A stretch of DNA of 12,769 nucleotides from an uncultured Veillonellaceae bacterium (GTDB lineage Bacteria > Bacillota > Negativicutes > Veillonellales > Dialisteraceae). Both the position numbers and the translations under genes were made by a program. The notes beneath the pieces are model-generated. The model was given only the letters and a program-made list of their open reading frames with translations. It made no database searches and had not been told where the DNA came from. Shown here in pieces: positions 1 through 6,083 of this stretch (positions are counted from its first letter, which is position 1; every line of letters begins with the position of its first letter). The stretch covers positions 1 through 12,769 of the forward strand of contig CAUBUJ010000036.1 of the NCBI GenBank assembly GCA_958439155.1, read 5' to 3'.

Positions 1-99
1 ATATTTTACTATATAACAACGCATTTTTCAAAAGAAGTTTTACGCCGGATAAAGAGTTTCCGAAATCAGAAAAGACGAATTCCGCCGAATTTTTCCTTA

Positions 100-108
100 T
101 GGTACAAT
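100..108 (+). promoter_or_regulatory. Extended -10 promoter upstream of the secreted-protein gene
   Basis: The sequence reads TGG followed by TACAAT (103-108), an extended -10 element (TG-N-TATAAT type) 28 bases before the start codon at 136. A -35 at the usual 17-base spacing would be TTCCGC (80-85), which is poor, so the promoter would depend on the extended -10. The same TGGTACAATG string occurs at 983-992 in front of the polymerase gene. Bases 1-99 hold no gene that I can support and are AT-rich at the left end. Confidence 0.5.
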
Positions 109-135
109 GGACAGCATGAAGCAGAAGGGAGAAGT

Positions 136-618
136 ATGATGAAACCATTGAACGCGCTTTTCTGCGCTGCCTTTGCGCTTCTGTCCGCCGTGCCTGCTGC
201 GGCGCGCGTCCCGGACAGCGCCATTGCTATGGGCGGCATTTCTATTGGAAGCACGGAATCCTATCTTAAAAGCACCTATGGAAAACCAAAATCTATGAGC
301 CGTACCTGGTATGCCCCGCGGAAACAGTATGTACGGGAATATAATTACGGAGATTCTTTTTTTGTATCGGTTCTGGAAGAAACCGGCACGGTTTTTCGCA
401 TGCAGTCTCTGGAAAAACACAACAACATTCATACCGCTGCAGGCATCACCATTGGTTCCCCTATGCAGGACCTACTCCGTGCCTACGGCTATCCGGACCT
501 GCGCCAGATCGACGGGGAATCAGACTACTACTGGTACTTCGGAAGCGGCGCCAAAGGCAACCTGGTTTTTGAAATCAGCTACGGAAAAGTAAAAGGCATC
601 ACCTGTGGAAGCAAGTAA
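136..618 (+). CDS. Small exported protein with two SmpA/BamE-like 'GIxIG...YGxP' repeats
   Basis: A 160-residue protein of unknown function. The N-terminus is a signal peptide: Lys3, a hydrophobic stretch at about 5-20, and an Ala-Ala-Ala cleavage site near residue 23. No lipobox Cys follows the hydrophobic core, so it is probably released to the periplasm or cell surface. The mature part holds two copies of one pattern, at 34-51 (G-I-S-I-G, then L, Y-G-x-P) and 103-120 (G-I-T-I-G, then L-L, Y-G-x-P), each followed by a Tyr-rich strand region (58-71 and 129-146). This resembles the small beta-rich repeats of SmpA/OmlA-like proteins; I associate such short duplicated proteins with Negativicutes, but give no function. 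A GGGAG at 127-131 lies 4 bases from ATG 136 and 7 from ATG 139, so the start may be either. It is a single-gene unit ending at the terminator at 756-808. A real gene is likely because of the signal peptide and internal repeats. Confidence 0.85.
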   Translation: MMKPLNALFCAAFALLSAVPAAARVPDSAIAMGGISIGSTESYLKSTYGKPKSMSRTWYAPRKQYVREYNYGDSFFVSVLEETGTVFRMQSLEKHNNIHTAAGITIGSPMQDLLRAYGYPDLRQIDGESDYYWYFGSGAKGNLVFEISYGKVKGITCGSK

Positions 619-755
619 GGGGGATAGGGAGGGCTTCCGGAAAATTCTCATGAAGCAGACAGAACCGTACAATTCCCATATATACGAAGAAAAGACGCTT
701 CGTCCACTGACATGAGGCCGAACAAATTGATAGAAAGAGCCATATACATACCAAG

Positions 756-810
756 TACGCATAGGGCAGAAAGATTCGATGGGTTTTTCTTGCTCTATGC
801 GTATTTTTAT
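756..810 (+). terminator. Intrinsic terminator after the secreted-protein gene
   Basis: TACGCATAGGGCA (756-768) pairs with TGCTCTATGCGTA (791-803) over 13 positions, with one G-T wobble. The helix can extend inward (769-774 with 784-789, base 790 bulged), leaving a loop of about 9 bases. It is followed at once by TTTTT (804-808). It acts on the + strand; the reverse orientation lacks a T tract. It lies 138 bases after the stop codon at 618, so the transcript would have a long 3' untranslated part, which could be a processed small RNA. Confidence 0.88.
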
Positions 811-832
811 GATGATCGTTTTTATGATGATC
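804..832 (+). repeat. 14-bp tandem direct repeat in the terminator tail
   Basis: TTTTTATGATGATC occurs at 804-817 and again at 819-832, identical, separated by a single G (15-base period). The first copy's T run is also the terminator's T tract. It looks like a slippage-type duplication or a pair of protein sites; nothing else in the sequence explains it. Confidence 0.8.
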
Positions 833-837
833 ATTAT

Positions 838-890
838 GGATCCATGAAATGCCGGAGAGAAAATTTCATGGATCCTGTTTACTCCGGCAT
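838..890. repeat. Two interlocking perfect inverted repeats
   Basis: GGATCCATGAAAT (838-850) is the exact reverse complement of 863-875, giving a 13-bp stem with a 12-base loop. The loop and its edge, ATGCCGGAG (849-857), are the exact reverse complement of CTCCGGCAT (882-890), giving a second 9-bp stem. The stems interleave in pseudoknot order and share 849-850. The loop left to cross the long first stem (876-881, 6 bases) seems too short for both to form fully, so competing folds are more likely than one pseudoknot. The element lies between the terminator at 756-808 and the polymerase promoter at 963-991. There is no T run after either stem, so it is not an ordinary terminator. Role unknown. 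Confidence 0.8.
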
Positions 891-944
891 AAGCTCACTT
901 TGGCGGTAGGATCTGTACCGTGATAGAACATTCTGCGATGGTCG

Positions 945-1008
945 TTTTGTTCAAACATATATTTGCTATAGAACAAAATTTTTGGTACAATGAAATGGAA
1001 CAAAATTT
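945..1008 (+). promoter_or_regulatory. Promoter with repeated operator-like elements for the polymerase/YolD operon
   Basis: TTGCTA (963-968), 17 bases, then TACAAT (986-991) preceded by TGG gives a good sigma-A-type promoter with an extended -10. The 11-base string GAACAAAATTT lies at 971-981, inside the -35/-10 spacer, and again at 998-1008, over the expected transcription start. An inverted partial copy, TTTTGTTC, sits at 945-952 upstream of the -35. Repeats that cover spacer and start are what a repressor operator looks like. GAAC is the half-site of the Gram-positive LexA box (GAAC-N4-GTTC), but the second half is not matched here, so LexA control is inferred from the gene's function and not shown. 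Confidence 0.65.
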
Positions 1009-1021
1009 CCAATTTGTGAGT

Positions 1022-1025
1022 GGAG
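1022..1025 (+). promoter_or_regulatory. Ribosome binding site that fixes the polymerase start
   Basis: GGAG (1022-1025) lies 8 bases before ATG 1034. The frame stays open back to a GTG at 920, but that would put the coding start upstream of the promoter (963-991) and add residues unlike any Y-family N-terminus, whereas 1034 puts the first catalytic Asp at residue 9 as expected. Confidence 0.75.
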
Positions 1026-1033
1026 AAGAAAAG

Positions 1034-2524
1034 ATGGAACGGTGTTATGCAGCCATTGACCTGAAATCTTTTTACGCTTCTGTAGAATGTGTCGAGCGCG
1101 GTCTGGATCCGATGAAGACGAATCTGGTGGTAGCAGATCCATCCCGTTCGGATAAAACCATCTGTCTTGCCGTATCACCGCCTCTTAAGGCAGAAGGAGT
1201 GCCTGGAAGGCCCCGCCTTTTTGAGGTCCGCCGGAAGGTAGAGGCGATCAACAGGGAGCGGCTCCTGAAGGCGCCAGGCGGTCGTTTTATCGGTTCTTCT
1301 TTCCAGGCAGAAGAACTGTCCGCGCATCCGGAGCGGTCTCTCGATTTCCTCATCGCACTGCCCAGAATGCAGACCTACCTTGACTACAGCAGGAAAATTT
1401 ACGAGATTTACCTGAAGTATCTCGCTCCCGAGGATATCCATGTGTATTCGGTGGATGAAATCTTTGCAGACCTTACGACATATCTCGCGGCGCGGCACAT
1501 GACCGCGGAGGAAATGACTGCCCGCATGGTTCGGGATGTGTGGGCAGAGACTGGCATGACTGCCGCTGCCGGGATCGGATCCAATTTGTACCTTGCCAAA
1601 GTGGCGATGGACATTCTTGCCAAACACGAAACGCCCGGCTCTTTTGGCATACGTATGGCCTCTCTCAATGAGCGGACCTACCGGGAAAAGCTCTGGGACC
1701 ATCAGCCGATTACAGATTTCTGGCGGATTGGAACCGGCTATGCCCGCCGCCTGGCGGCGCAGCATTTGTATACCATGGGAGATATTGCCCGCTGTTCTCT
1801 GGGAAAAACAGGGGAGTACTACAGTCCGGATCTGCTGTACCGTCTCTTCGGCGTGAATGCGGAGCTCCTCATTGATCATGCCTGGGGCTGTGAATCCTGT
1901 ACCATGGCCGATATTCACGCTTACCGCAGCCGGAGCCGGAGCGTTCATGCCGGACAGGTTCTGCCCAGGCCTTACCAAACAAAGGAGGCCCGGCTGATTG
2001 TATCGGAAATGGCAGAAGAGCTGGCACTGACTCTCACTAGGAGGGGGATTGCGGCGGATCACCTGGTGCTGGTTATAGGATACGATGTGGAAAATATCAG
2101 GCCAATGGGCGGCACGTCCTATGAGGGGCCTCTCCACAGGGACCACTTTGGCCGGGTGATGCCGGCAAAGAGCCGGGGAAGCACTGTCCTTGCCCGGCGG
2201 ACCGCGTCCCTTTCTTTGATCCGTACAGCGGCGGAACAACTTTTTGACCGGTCAGCGCGGCCAGGTCTTCTCATCCGCCGTATCCTTCTCTCTGCAGAGA
2301 ATGCTCTTCCTGTACCGGACATGTACGAGACTGTGGATCTTTTTGAAGAGAATTCCACACAGAGAAAGACAAGATGCAGGCTGGAGCGGGAGACAAAGCT
2401 TCAGCAGACGATCCTCACCATCAAAGAGAAATTTGGAAAGAACGCCATTTTGAAAGGCATGGATCTGGAAGAGGGGGCGTCTGCGCCGGAGCGGAACTGT
2501 CAGATTGGAGGACATCATGCGTAA
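1034..2524 (+). CDS. Y-family DNA polymerase (translesion, UmuC/UvrX-like)
   Basis: A 496-residue Y-family polymerase that copies past damaged template bases. The N-terminal palm motif A-A-I-D-L-K-S-F-Y-A-S-V-E (6-18) carries the first metal-binding Asp (D9) and the likely steric-gate Tyr (Y14). The second motif V-Y-S-V-D-E-I-F (137-144) supplies D141 and E142. The segment G-I-G-S-N-L-Y-L-A-K-V-A (180-191) is the conserved motif just after. The C-terminal little-finger part runs from about 315 to 430, followed by a charged tail. Length and the Asp-rich motifs fit the Firmicutes plasmid/phage/chromosomal UvrX-YqjW group rather than DinB, which is shorter. All catalytic residues appear intact. 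It overlaps the YolD-like gene by 8 bases, a pairing common in Firmicutes, and the repeats over its promoter suggest damage-responsive repression. Start 1034 was chosen over an upstream GTG (see ribosome binding site). Family assignment is secure; the exact subgroup is inferred. Confidence 0.95.
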   Translation: MERCYAAIDLKSFYASVECVERGLDPMKTNLVVADPSRSDKTICLAVSPPLKAEGVPGRPRLFEVRRKVEAINRERLLKAPGGRFIGSSFQAEELSAHPERSLDFLIALPRMQTYLDYSRKIYEIYLKYLAPEDIHVYSVDEIFADLTTYLAARHMTAEEMTARMVRDVWAETGMTAAAGIGSNLYLAKVAMDILAKHETPGSFGIRMASLNERTYREKLWDHQPITDFWRIGTGYARRLAAQHLYTMGDIARCSLGKTGEYYSPDLLYRLFGVNAELLIDHAWGCESCTMADIHAYRSRSRSVHAGQVLPRPYQTKEARLIVSEMAEELALTLTRRGIAADHLVLVIGYDVENIRPMGGTSYEGPLHRDHFGRVMPAKSRGSTVLARRTASLSLIRTAAEQLFDRSARPGLLIRRILLSAENALPVPDMYETVDLFEENSTQRKTRCRLERETKLQQTILTIKEKFGKNAILKGMDLEEGASAPERNCQIGGHHA

Positions 2525-2942
2525 AGAAAAGAATTCTCTCTATAAAGAACTTCTTTCTGAAAGTCCGCCGCTCATTCTGCCCCGGCCCCGTATGCGCCGC
2601 CAAAACCGGGCTGCCCAGTTTGCTCCTTTTGACGCACTCACCGGATACGGGGAAGAACTCTGTGAAGCGCGGCGCCTCACGGAAGAAGACAGGATTCTTT
2701 CAGAAGACCAGCAGCAGGATCTGGACCGGTGTATGGCGGATGCCCTCCGCCAGGAAGATAAACCGGTCACCGTATGGTGGTTCGAAAAGGACCGGAGAAA
2801 ATCCGGCGGCGTTCTCCGGAAAATTTCCGGTACCATCCGTCAATCCGAGCCGGATCTGGGCCGCTTCCAAATGGACAATGGCATATGGATTCGATACAGT
2901 CAGGTACGGGCCATCGAATCCAGGAGGGAGCACAGGGAATAG
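2517..2942 (+). CDS. YolD-like protein
   Basis: A 141-residue protein with the YolD-family signature R-A-A-Q-F-A-P-F-D-A-L-T-G-Y (31-44) just after a basic stretch R-P-R-M-R-R-Q-N. The region 49-80 is rich in Glu, Asp and Gln and probably helical, and the C-terminal half (about 85-135) looks like a small beta domain with the W-x-x(D/N)-G-x-W-I pattern typical of the family. YolD-like proteins are encoded beside Y-family polymerases in many Firmicutes and are thought to work with them, though the mechanism is not established. ATG 2517 lies 5 bases after GGAGG (2507-2511) and overlaps the polymerase stop by 8 bases, so translation is probably coupled. An in-frame TTG at 2505 lies in front of the ribosome binding site and is not the likely start. 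Confidence 0.9.
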   Translation: MRKEKNSLYKELLSESPPLILPRPRMRRQNRAAQFAPFDALTGYGEELCEARRLTEEDRILSEDQQQDLDRCMADALRQEDKPVTVWWFEKDRRKSGGVLRKISGTIRQSEPDLGRFQMDNGIWIRYSQVRAIESRREHRE

Positions 2943-3209
2943 AGCAGGAACCGCAGAGAATTGGCGCGCCGCTTCATCTGTACAGGCATCTATTTGGGGG
3001 TCTTTGCCCTGTATAGCAGAAGACTCTGTCTTTCCGCATCTATTCTTGTTCTTCTTCCGCGGTGGCACATATTCCATCGGCTTGAAAGGCTTGAAGGATC
3101 CAATGTCTCTCTATTATGTAAAATTGTTGTAATACTCCTTTTTTCTCATGCGCTTCGCCAGGCGGCATAGTATAATGAAACCGTTATCCGGAAGAAGGGA
3201 GGGGCGCTG
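2943..3209. other. Intergenic region with an imperfect inverted repeat
   Basis: No gene is supported in these 267 bases. TCTGTACAGGCA (2977-2988) faces TGCCCTGTATAGCAGA (3005-3020), an imperfect hairpin with bulges and a 16-base loop; no T run follows directly, so it is at best a weak terminator or RNA structure for the polymerase/YolD transcript. A perfect GGCGCGCC palindrome lies at 2963-2970. The promoter of the next operon is at the right end (3171-3176). Confidence 0.5.
3171..3176 (+). promoter_or_regulatory. Candidate -10 box for the membrane protein/glycosyltransferase operon
   Basis: A perfect TATAAT lies 33 bases before the GTG start at 3210. The 17-base-spaced -35 position (3148-3153) reads ATGCGC and is not a match, and no extended -10 TG is present. 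The call therefore rests on the perfect -10 and its position alone. Confidence 0.45.
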
Positions 3210-4877
3210 GTGAAGGAGAGCAGGGGATTTTCTACAGGACTTTTGCTGCTGACCGGCTTTGTGTCTCTTCTGATGGGTGCGTCCCTCTGGTATACCTGGC
3301 GCATTGGATGGTATCCTCAGTCAGCGGACTGGAAGGGACCGGCGGTACATCTCATTCAGGAGGGAGATGGATTTTCCATCATAGCGATTACCCTCGTAAT
3401 TTTTACGTGCCTTCTGGCACTGGTCAAAGGTCTGGGCAGTCTGCCTGATGGAAAGATTTCCTGGAAATCTGCCTCTTTCACGGATCCTCCCTTTTCTTTT
3501 ATCGTGCTGGTTCTCATGGCGGCGTGGTTTCCCTTTTTTCTCGCCTTTTTCCCAGGAACCGGAATGAATGACACCACCGACATTCTCCGGGCAGAATTCT
3601 GGGCGGCAGGCCAGCACACGCTGTTGTACTGTCTCTTTCTGGGCGGCCTGGGAGAAATTTCCAGGACGCTCACCGGAAACTGGGCGGCAGGCCTTGCGGC
3701 GGCATCGATCGTGCAGATGTACCTCCTCGCCGCTGCCATCGCCTATGTGGTGACATGGCTCTATCGCCGGAGCAGAAGCGCAGCTTTGGCTGCTCTTTTT
3801 ACGGGATATTATGCTTTTTGCCCGATGATCGTCAATTATTCCTTTGCCAATGTGAAGGATACCCTGTTTTCGGCGGCGATTCTTCTCTGGGTACCTCTCA
3901 TGTATGACCTTCTCACAGAGGGAGAGGAAGCCTTTCCCCGGATGGAGCGGATATTCATCATCGCCAGCCTGGGGATGCTCCTGCTCCGAAATAATGGCCG
4001 CTATGTGTATGCCGTACTTCTTTTTTTATTTCTTCTCACTTTCCAGCGGATCCGTTGGAAAGCAGCCTCTCTCGGAGCCTTGCTGTTCGTGCTGTCCCTT
4101 CTGCCGAATGCGGCGCTTTCCTACTTTATGGACCTGCCCCAGCTTTTCCAGGAGCGGGTCGGAGTGCCGATCCAGCAGGTGGGCCGGGTCGTCGCTGCCG
4201 GGCGGCCCCTTCTTCCTGAGGAGAAGGAGTATCTCTATACGATGATGGATCCGGAAGAGATGCGCTACTGGTATGATCCCTTCACGGCAGACGGCATCAA
4301 GTGGAATCGGAATTTCCATTTTGATTCTTTCAACAGTCATCCTGACGCATTCTGGCAGACCTGGAAAACGCTGGGAAAACGCTATCCGAAAGATTTCCTT
4401 GAAGCATGGATGCTGGCTGTCTATGGATATTGGTCATTTCCCGCGCCCGATGGGAAAACCCAGTCCCGCTTCGGCTGGGCTTTTTCCATGAAAGATCTCA
4501 ACGCCCCCTGGGGGATGGATCCGGCCAGCAACAATGCCTACCAGACAGGGACCATGATTCATGTATATTCCCCGGAAACACAGGAAAAATTAGGACGGTA
4601 CCTGTGGGATCACAGCCGCTATGCCGGTGCAGGGACCTGTTTCTGGATCACTGTCATCGTCGCGCTGGTTCTGCTTTACCGCCGGAGAGGGAAAATGCTT
4701 CTCATCCTGATGCCGGCATTTCTCCTCTGGGGAACGCTCCTGCTGGCGGCACCGGCGGCTTTCGTCTTCCGTTATGTTTTTTATTTTCCTTTGTGCCTGC
4801 CTTTCTTTCTGCTGCTGCCGTACATGCCTTGCAAAAGAGCGCGGAAAGACAAGCCATGCCACGTTTTGAGGTCATGA
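3210..4877 (+). CDS. Polytopic membrane protein, DUF6020/GT-C glycosyltransferase type
   Basis: A 555-residue integral membrane protein with about ten to twelve hydrophobic segments, the first at about 9-27, the last three near the C-terminus (about 475-545). Between segments at about 305 and 470 lies a long soluble loop, probably extracytoplasmic. Motifs fit DUF6020-type proteins, which look like GT-C glycosyltransferases: F-F-P-G-T-G-M-N-D in the first large loop (113-121) with an Asp pair (D121, D124), a following H136, N-V-K-D-T-L-F (214-220) and L-L-R-N-N-G-R-Y-V-Y (258-267). In GT-C enzymes the first-loop Asp is catalytic and the sugar donor is a polyprenyl-phosphate sugar. That is consistent with the next gene, which resembles enzymes making such donors. 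The GTG start is preceded by GGAGG (3198-3202) at 7 bases. It ends in TGA overlapping the next start. Family placement is by pattern and the substrate is unknown. Confidence 0.8.
   Translation: MKESRGFSTGLLLLTGFVSLLMGASLWYTWRIGWYPQSADWKGPAVHLIQEGDGFSIIAITLVIFTCLLALVKGLGSLPDGKISWKSASFTDPPFSFIVLVLMAAWFPFFLAFFPGTGMNDTTDILRAEFWAAGQHTLLYCLFLGGLGEISRTLTGNWAAGLAAASIVQMYLLAAAIAYVVTWLYRRSRSAALAALFTGYYAFCPMIVNYSFANVKDTLFSAAILLWVPLMYDLLTEGEEAFPRMERIFIIASLGMLLLRNNGRYVYAVLLFLFLLTFQRIRWKAASLGALLFVLSLLPNAALSYFMDLPQLFQERVGVPIQQVGRVVAAGRPLLPEEKEYLYTMMDPEEMRYWYDPFTADGIKWNRNFHFDSFNSHPDAFWQTWKTLGKRYPKDFLEAWMLAVYGYWSFPAPDGKTQSRFGWAFSMKDLNAPWGMDPASNNAYQTGTMIHVYSPETQEKLGRYLWDHSRYAGAGTCFWITVIVALVLLYRRRGKMLLILMPAFLLWGTLLLAAPAAFVFRYVFYFPLCLPFFLLLPYMPCKRARKDKPCHVLRS
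4868..4871 (+). promoter_or_regulatory. Ribosome binding site inside the end of the membrane protein gene
   Basis: GAGG (4868-4871) lies 5 bases before ATG 4877 but only 2 before ATG 4874. This favours 4877, which shares its A with the upstream stop (TGATG). Another in-frame ATG at 4856, with GGAAAG (4843-4848) in front, is possible but its site is weaker. Confidence 0.55.
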
Positions 4878-5821
4878 TGAAACAAACCATTGCTGTACTG
4901 ATTCCCTGTTATAATGAAGGGCTGACCATAGAGAAGGTCGTTTCCGATTTCCGCCGGGCCCTCCCGGAAGCGGCTATCTATGTGTATGACAATAATTCCA
5001 CTGATGACACCGCGGAAAAAGCGCGCCGCGCCGGCGCTGTGGTGCGGCGGGAATACCGTCAGGGAAAGGGGAATGTGGTGCGGTCCATGTTCCGGGATAT
5101 TGATGCGGGCTGCTACATTATGACGGACGGAGATGATACCTACCCGGCGGAGGCCGCGCCGGAGATGGCCGGTCTTGTGCTCTCCGGCGCCGCGGATATG
5201 GTCGTAGGAGACAGGCTGTCTTCCACCTATTTTGAAGAAAACAAGCGGCCTTTCCACAATTCTGGAAACCGGCTGGTCTGCGATTTTATCAATATGTTCT
5301 GGGGGAAAGTCTATATCCGGGACGTCATGACCGGCTACCGCGCGTTTTCTCCTTTCTTTGTGAAATCCTTTCCTATCCTTTCCAAAGGATTTGAGATTGA
5401 GACAGAAATGACCATTCATGCGTTGGACAAGAATCTCCTCGTCCAGAATGTGCCCATTGATTATAGAGATCGCCCGAAAGGAAGCGTATCGAAGCTCCAT
5501 ACCTTCCGGGATGGAACAAAGGTGCTTCTCACTATTTTCCGGCTCTACAAAGATTACAAACCGCTCCGGTTCTTTTCCGCGTGGGCTCTTTTCTTCTTTC
5601 TCTTGTCTGCTGCTCTTTTCCTTCCTGTATTTCATGAATACCTCACGACCGGCCTCGTTCCAAAACTGCCCACTCTGGTCACATCAGGCTTCTCCATGAC
5701 CGCAGCTCTTCTTTCCCTTGGGGTCGGGCTCGTGCTGGATACGGCGGTCAAGAATAACCGGCAGAATCTGGAGGTGCAGATGAATATCATCCGTCTGCTC
5801 CTGTCAAAAAATAAAAAATGA
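4877..5821 (+). CDS. Family 2 glycosyltransferase, polyprenyl-phosphate sugar synthase type
   Basis: A 314-residue membrane-anchored GT2 enzyme of the dolichyl/polyprenyl-phosphate mannose/glucose synthase group. Seen in order: V-L-I-P-C-Y-N-E-G (7-15), the nucleotide-binding D-N-N-S-T-D-D-T (38-45), the metal-binding D-G-D-D-T-Y (84-89), G-N-R-L-V-C-D-F-I-N (130-139), and D-V-M-T-G-Y-R-A-F-S (149-158). Two hydrophobic segments at about 232-251 and 267-288 anchor the C-terminus. Enzymes of this type move a sugar from a nucleotide donor to a lipid phosphate on the cytoplasmic face; the sugar-lipid is then used outside by a GT-C enzyme. The overlapping upstream gene is a good candidate for that partner, so the two may add a sugar to a cell-envelope polymer. 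Sugar and acceptor cannot be read from the sequence. ATG 4877 was chosen by ribosome-binding-site spacing; 4874 (one residue longer) is nearly as likely. An intrinsic terminator follows. Confidence 0.92.
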   Translation: MKQTIAVLIPCYNEGLTIEKVVSDFRRALPEAAIYVYDNNSTDDTAEKARRAGAVVRREYRQGKGNVVRSMFRDIDAGCYIMTDGDDTYPAEAAPEMAGLVLSGAADMVVGDRLSSTYFEENKRPFHNSGNRLVCDFINMFWGKVYIRDVMTGYRAFSPFFVKSFPILSKGFEIETEMTIHALDKNLLVQNVPIDYRDRPKGSVSKLHTFRDGTKVLLTIFRLYKDYKPLRFFSAWALFFFLLSAALFLPVFHEYLTTGLVPKLPTLVTSGFSMTAALLSLGVGLVLDTAVKNNRQNLEVQMNIIRLLLSKNKK

Positions 5822-5835
5822 AGGCTTTCCATTCC

Positions 5836-5866
5836 AGGGATATTGCTTCAGGCAATGTCTTTTTTT
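5836..5866 (+). terminator. Intrinsic terminator after the glycosyltransferase
   Basis: GATATTGC (5839-5846), loop TTCAG, GCAATGTC (5852-5859) form an 8-bp stem with one G-T wobble, extendable by weak pairs at its base, and seven T follow (5860-5866). It lies 18 bases after the stop codon and separates the glycosyltransferase operon from the chelatase operon. Confidence 0.9.
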
Positions 5867-6083
5867 ATGGGCTATTTTTCGTGCACGATCTTTTCTGAAA
5901 AATGCCCTTTTAGTCTATCTATGATGGAATCATTATAAAAACAAAGTGTTTTCTCATGGCTTGTAATAGGAATTATGTATGGGCTCTTCGTGATTTCATC
6001 CTTTTCTGCAGGAGTATAATAAGAAAGGATTCATATTTTTTAGAAATAGATCGTCATAGACAGAGCCTGTTAGAGGAGGAAAT
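5867..6083 (+). promoter_or_regulatory. Leader region of the chelatase operon, with two palindromes and a -10 box
   Basis: A 217-base non-coding stretch. It holds a perfect 10-bp palindrome TCGTGCACGA (5879-5888), an inverted repeat ATGAT-GGA-ATCAT (5921-5933) directly followed by an AT-rich TATAAA, and a perfect TATAAT at 6015-6020. The -35 for the latter is weak (TTTCAT at 5994-5999, spacing only 15). The ATGAT/ATCAT arms faintly recall Fur-family metal-repressor sites but lack their full length. I see no cobalamin riboswitch (no B12 box, too short). A strong AGAGGAGG (6072-6079) lies 4 bases before the ATG at 6084. Confidence 0.45.

Noticed and set aside
712..909. A possible 65-residue + strand gene
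   Set aside because: It runs through the terminator hairpin and the inverted repeats; its sequence follows from those structures and it has no good ribosome binding site.
920..1033. An N-terminal extension of the polymerase from GTG 920
   Set aside because: It would place the start upstream of the promoter at 963-991, lacks a ribosome binding site, and the added residues do not match Y-family N-termini.
1175..2239. A 354-codon open frame on the - strand inside the polymerase gene
   Set aside because: It lies wholly opposite a gene with clear Y-family motifs, its translation resembles no family, and its composition is rich in Arg, Pro and His as expected for an antisense frame.
2977..3020. 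An intrinsic terminator after the YolD-like gene
   Set aside because: The hairpin is bulged and lacks a T run directly after it; kept only as a weak structure within the intergenic entry.
2374..3132. A 252-codon + strand frame over the polymerase end and the YolD-like gene
   Set aside because: It overlaps both in another frame, and the YolD signature is in the other frame.
2961..3170. A possible 69-residue hydrophobic + strand peptide with a TTG start
   Set aside because: No ribosome binding site, no conserved pattern, and it ends at the promoter of the next operon. It might be a small membrane peptide but cannot be supported.
5867..6083. A cobalamin riboswitch in front of the CobN-type gene
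   Set aside because: I cannot find a B12 box or the needed stems, and the space after the terminator is about 217 bases with much AT-rich sequence.
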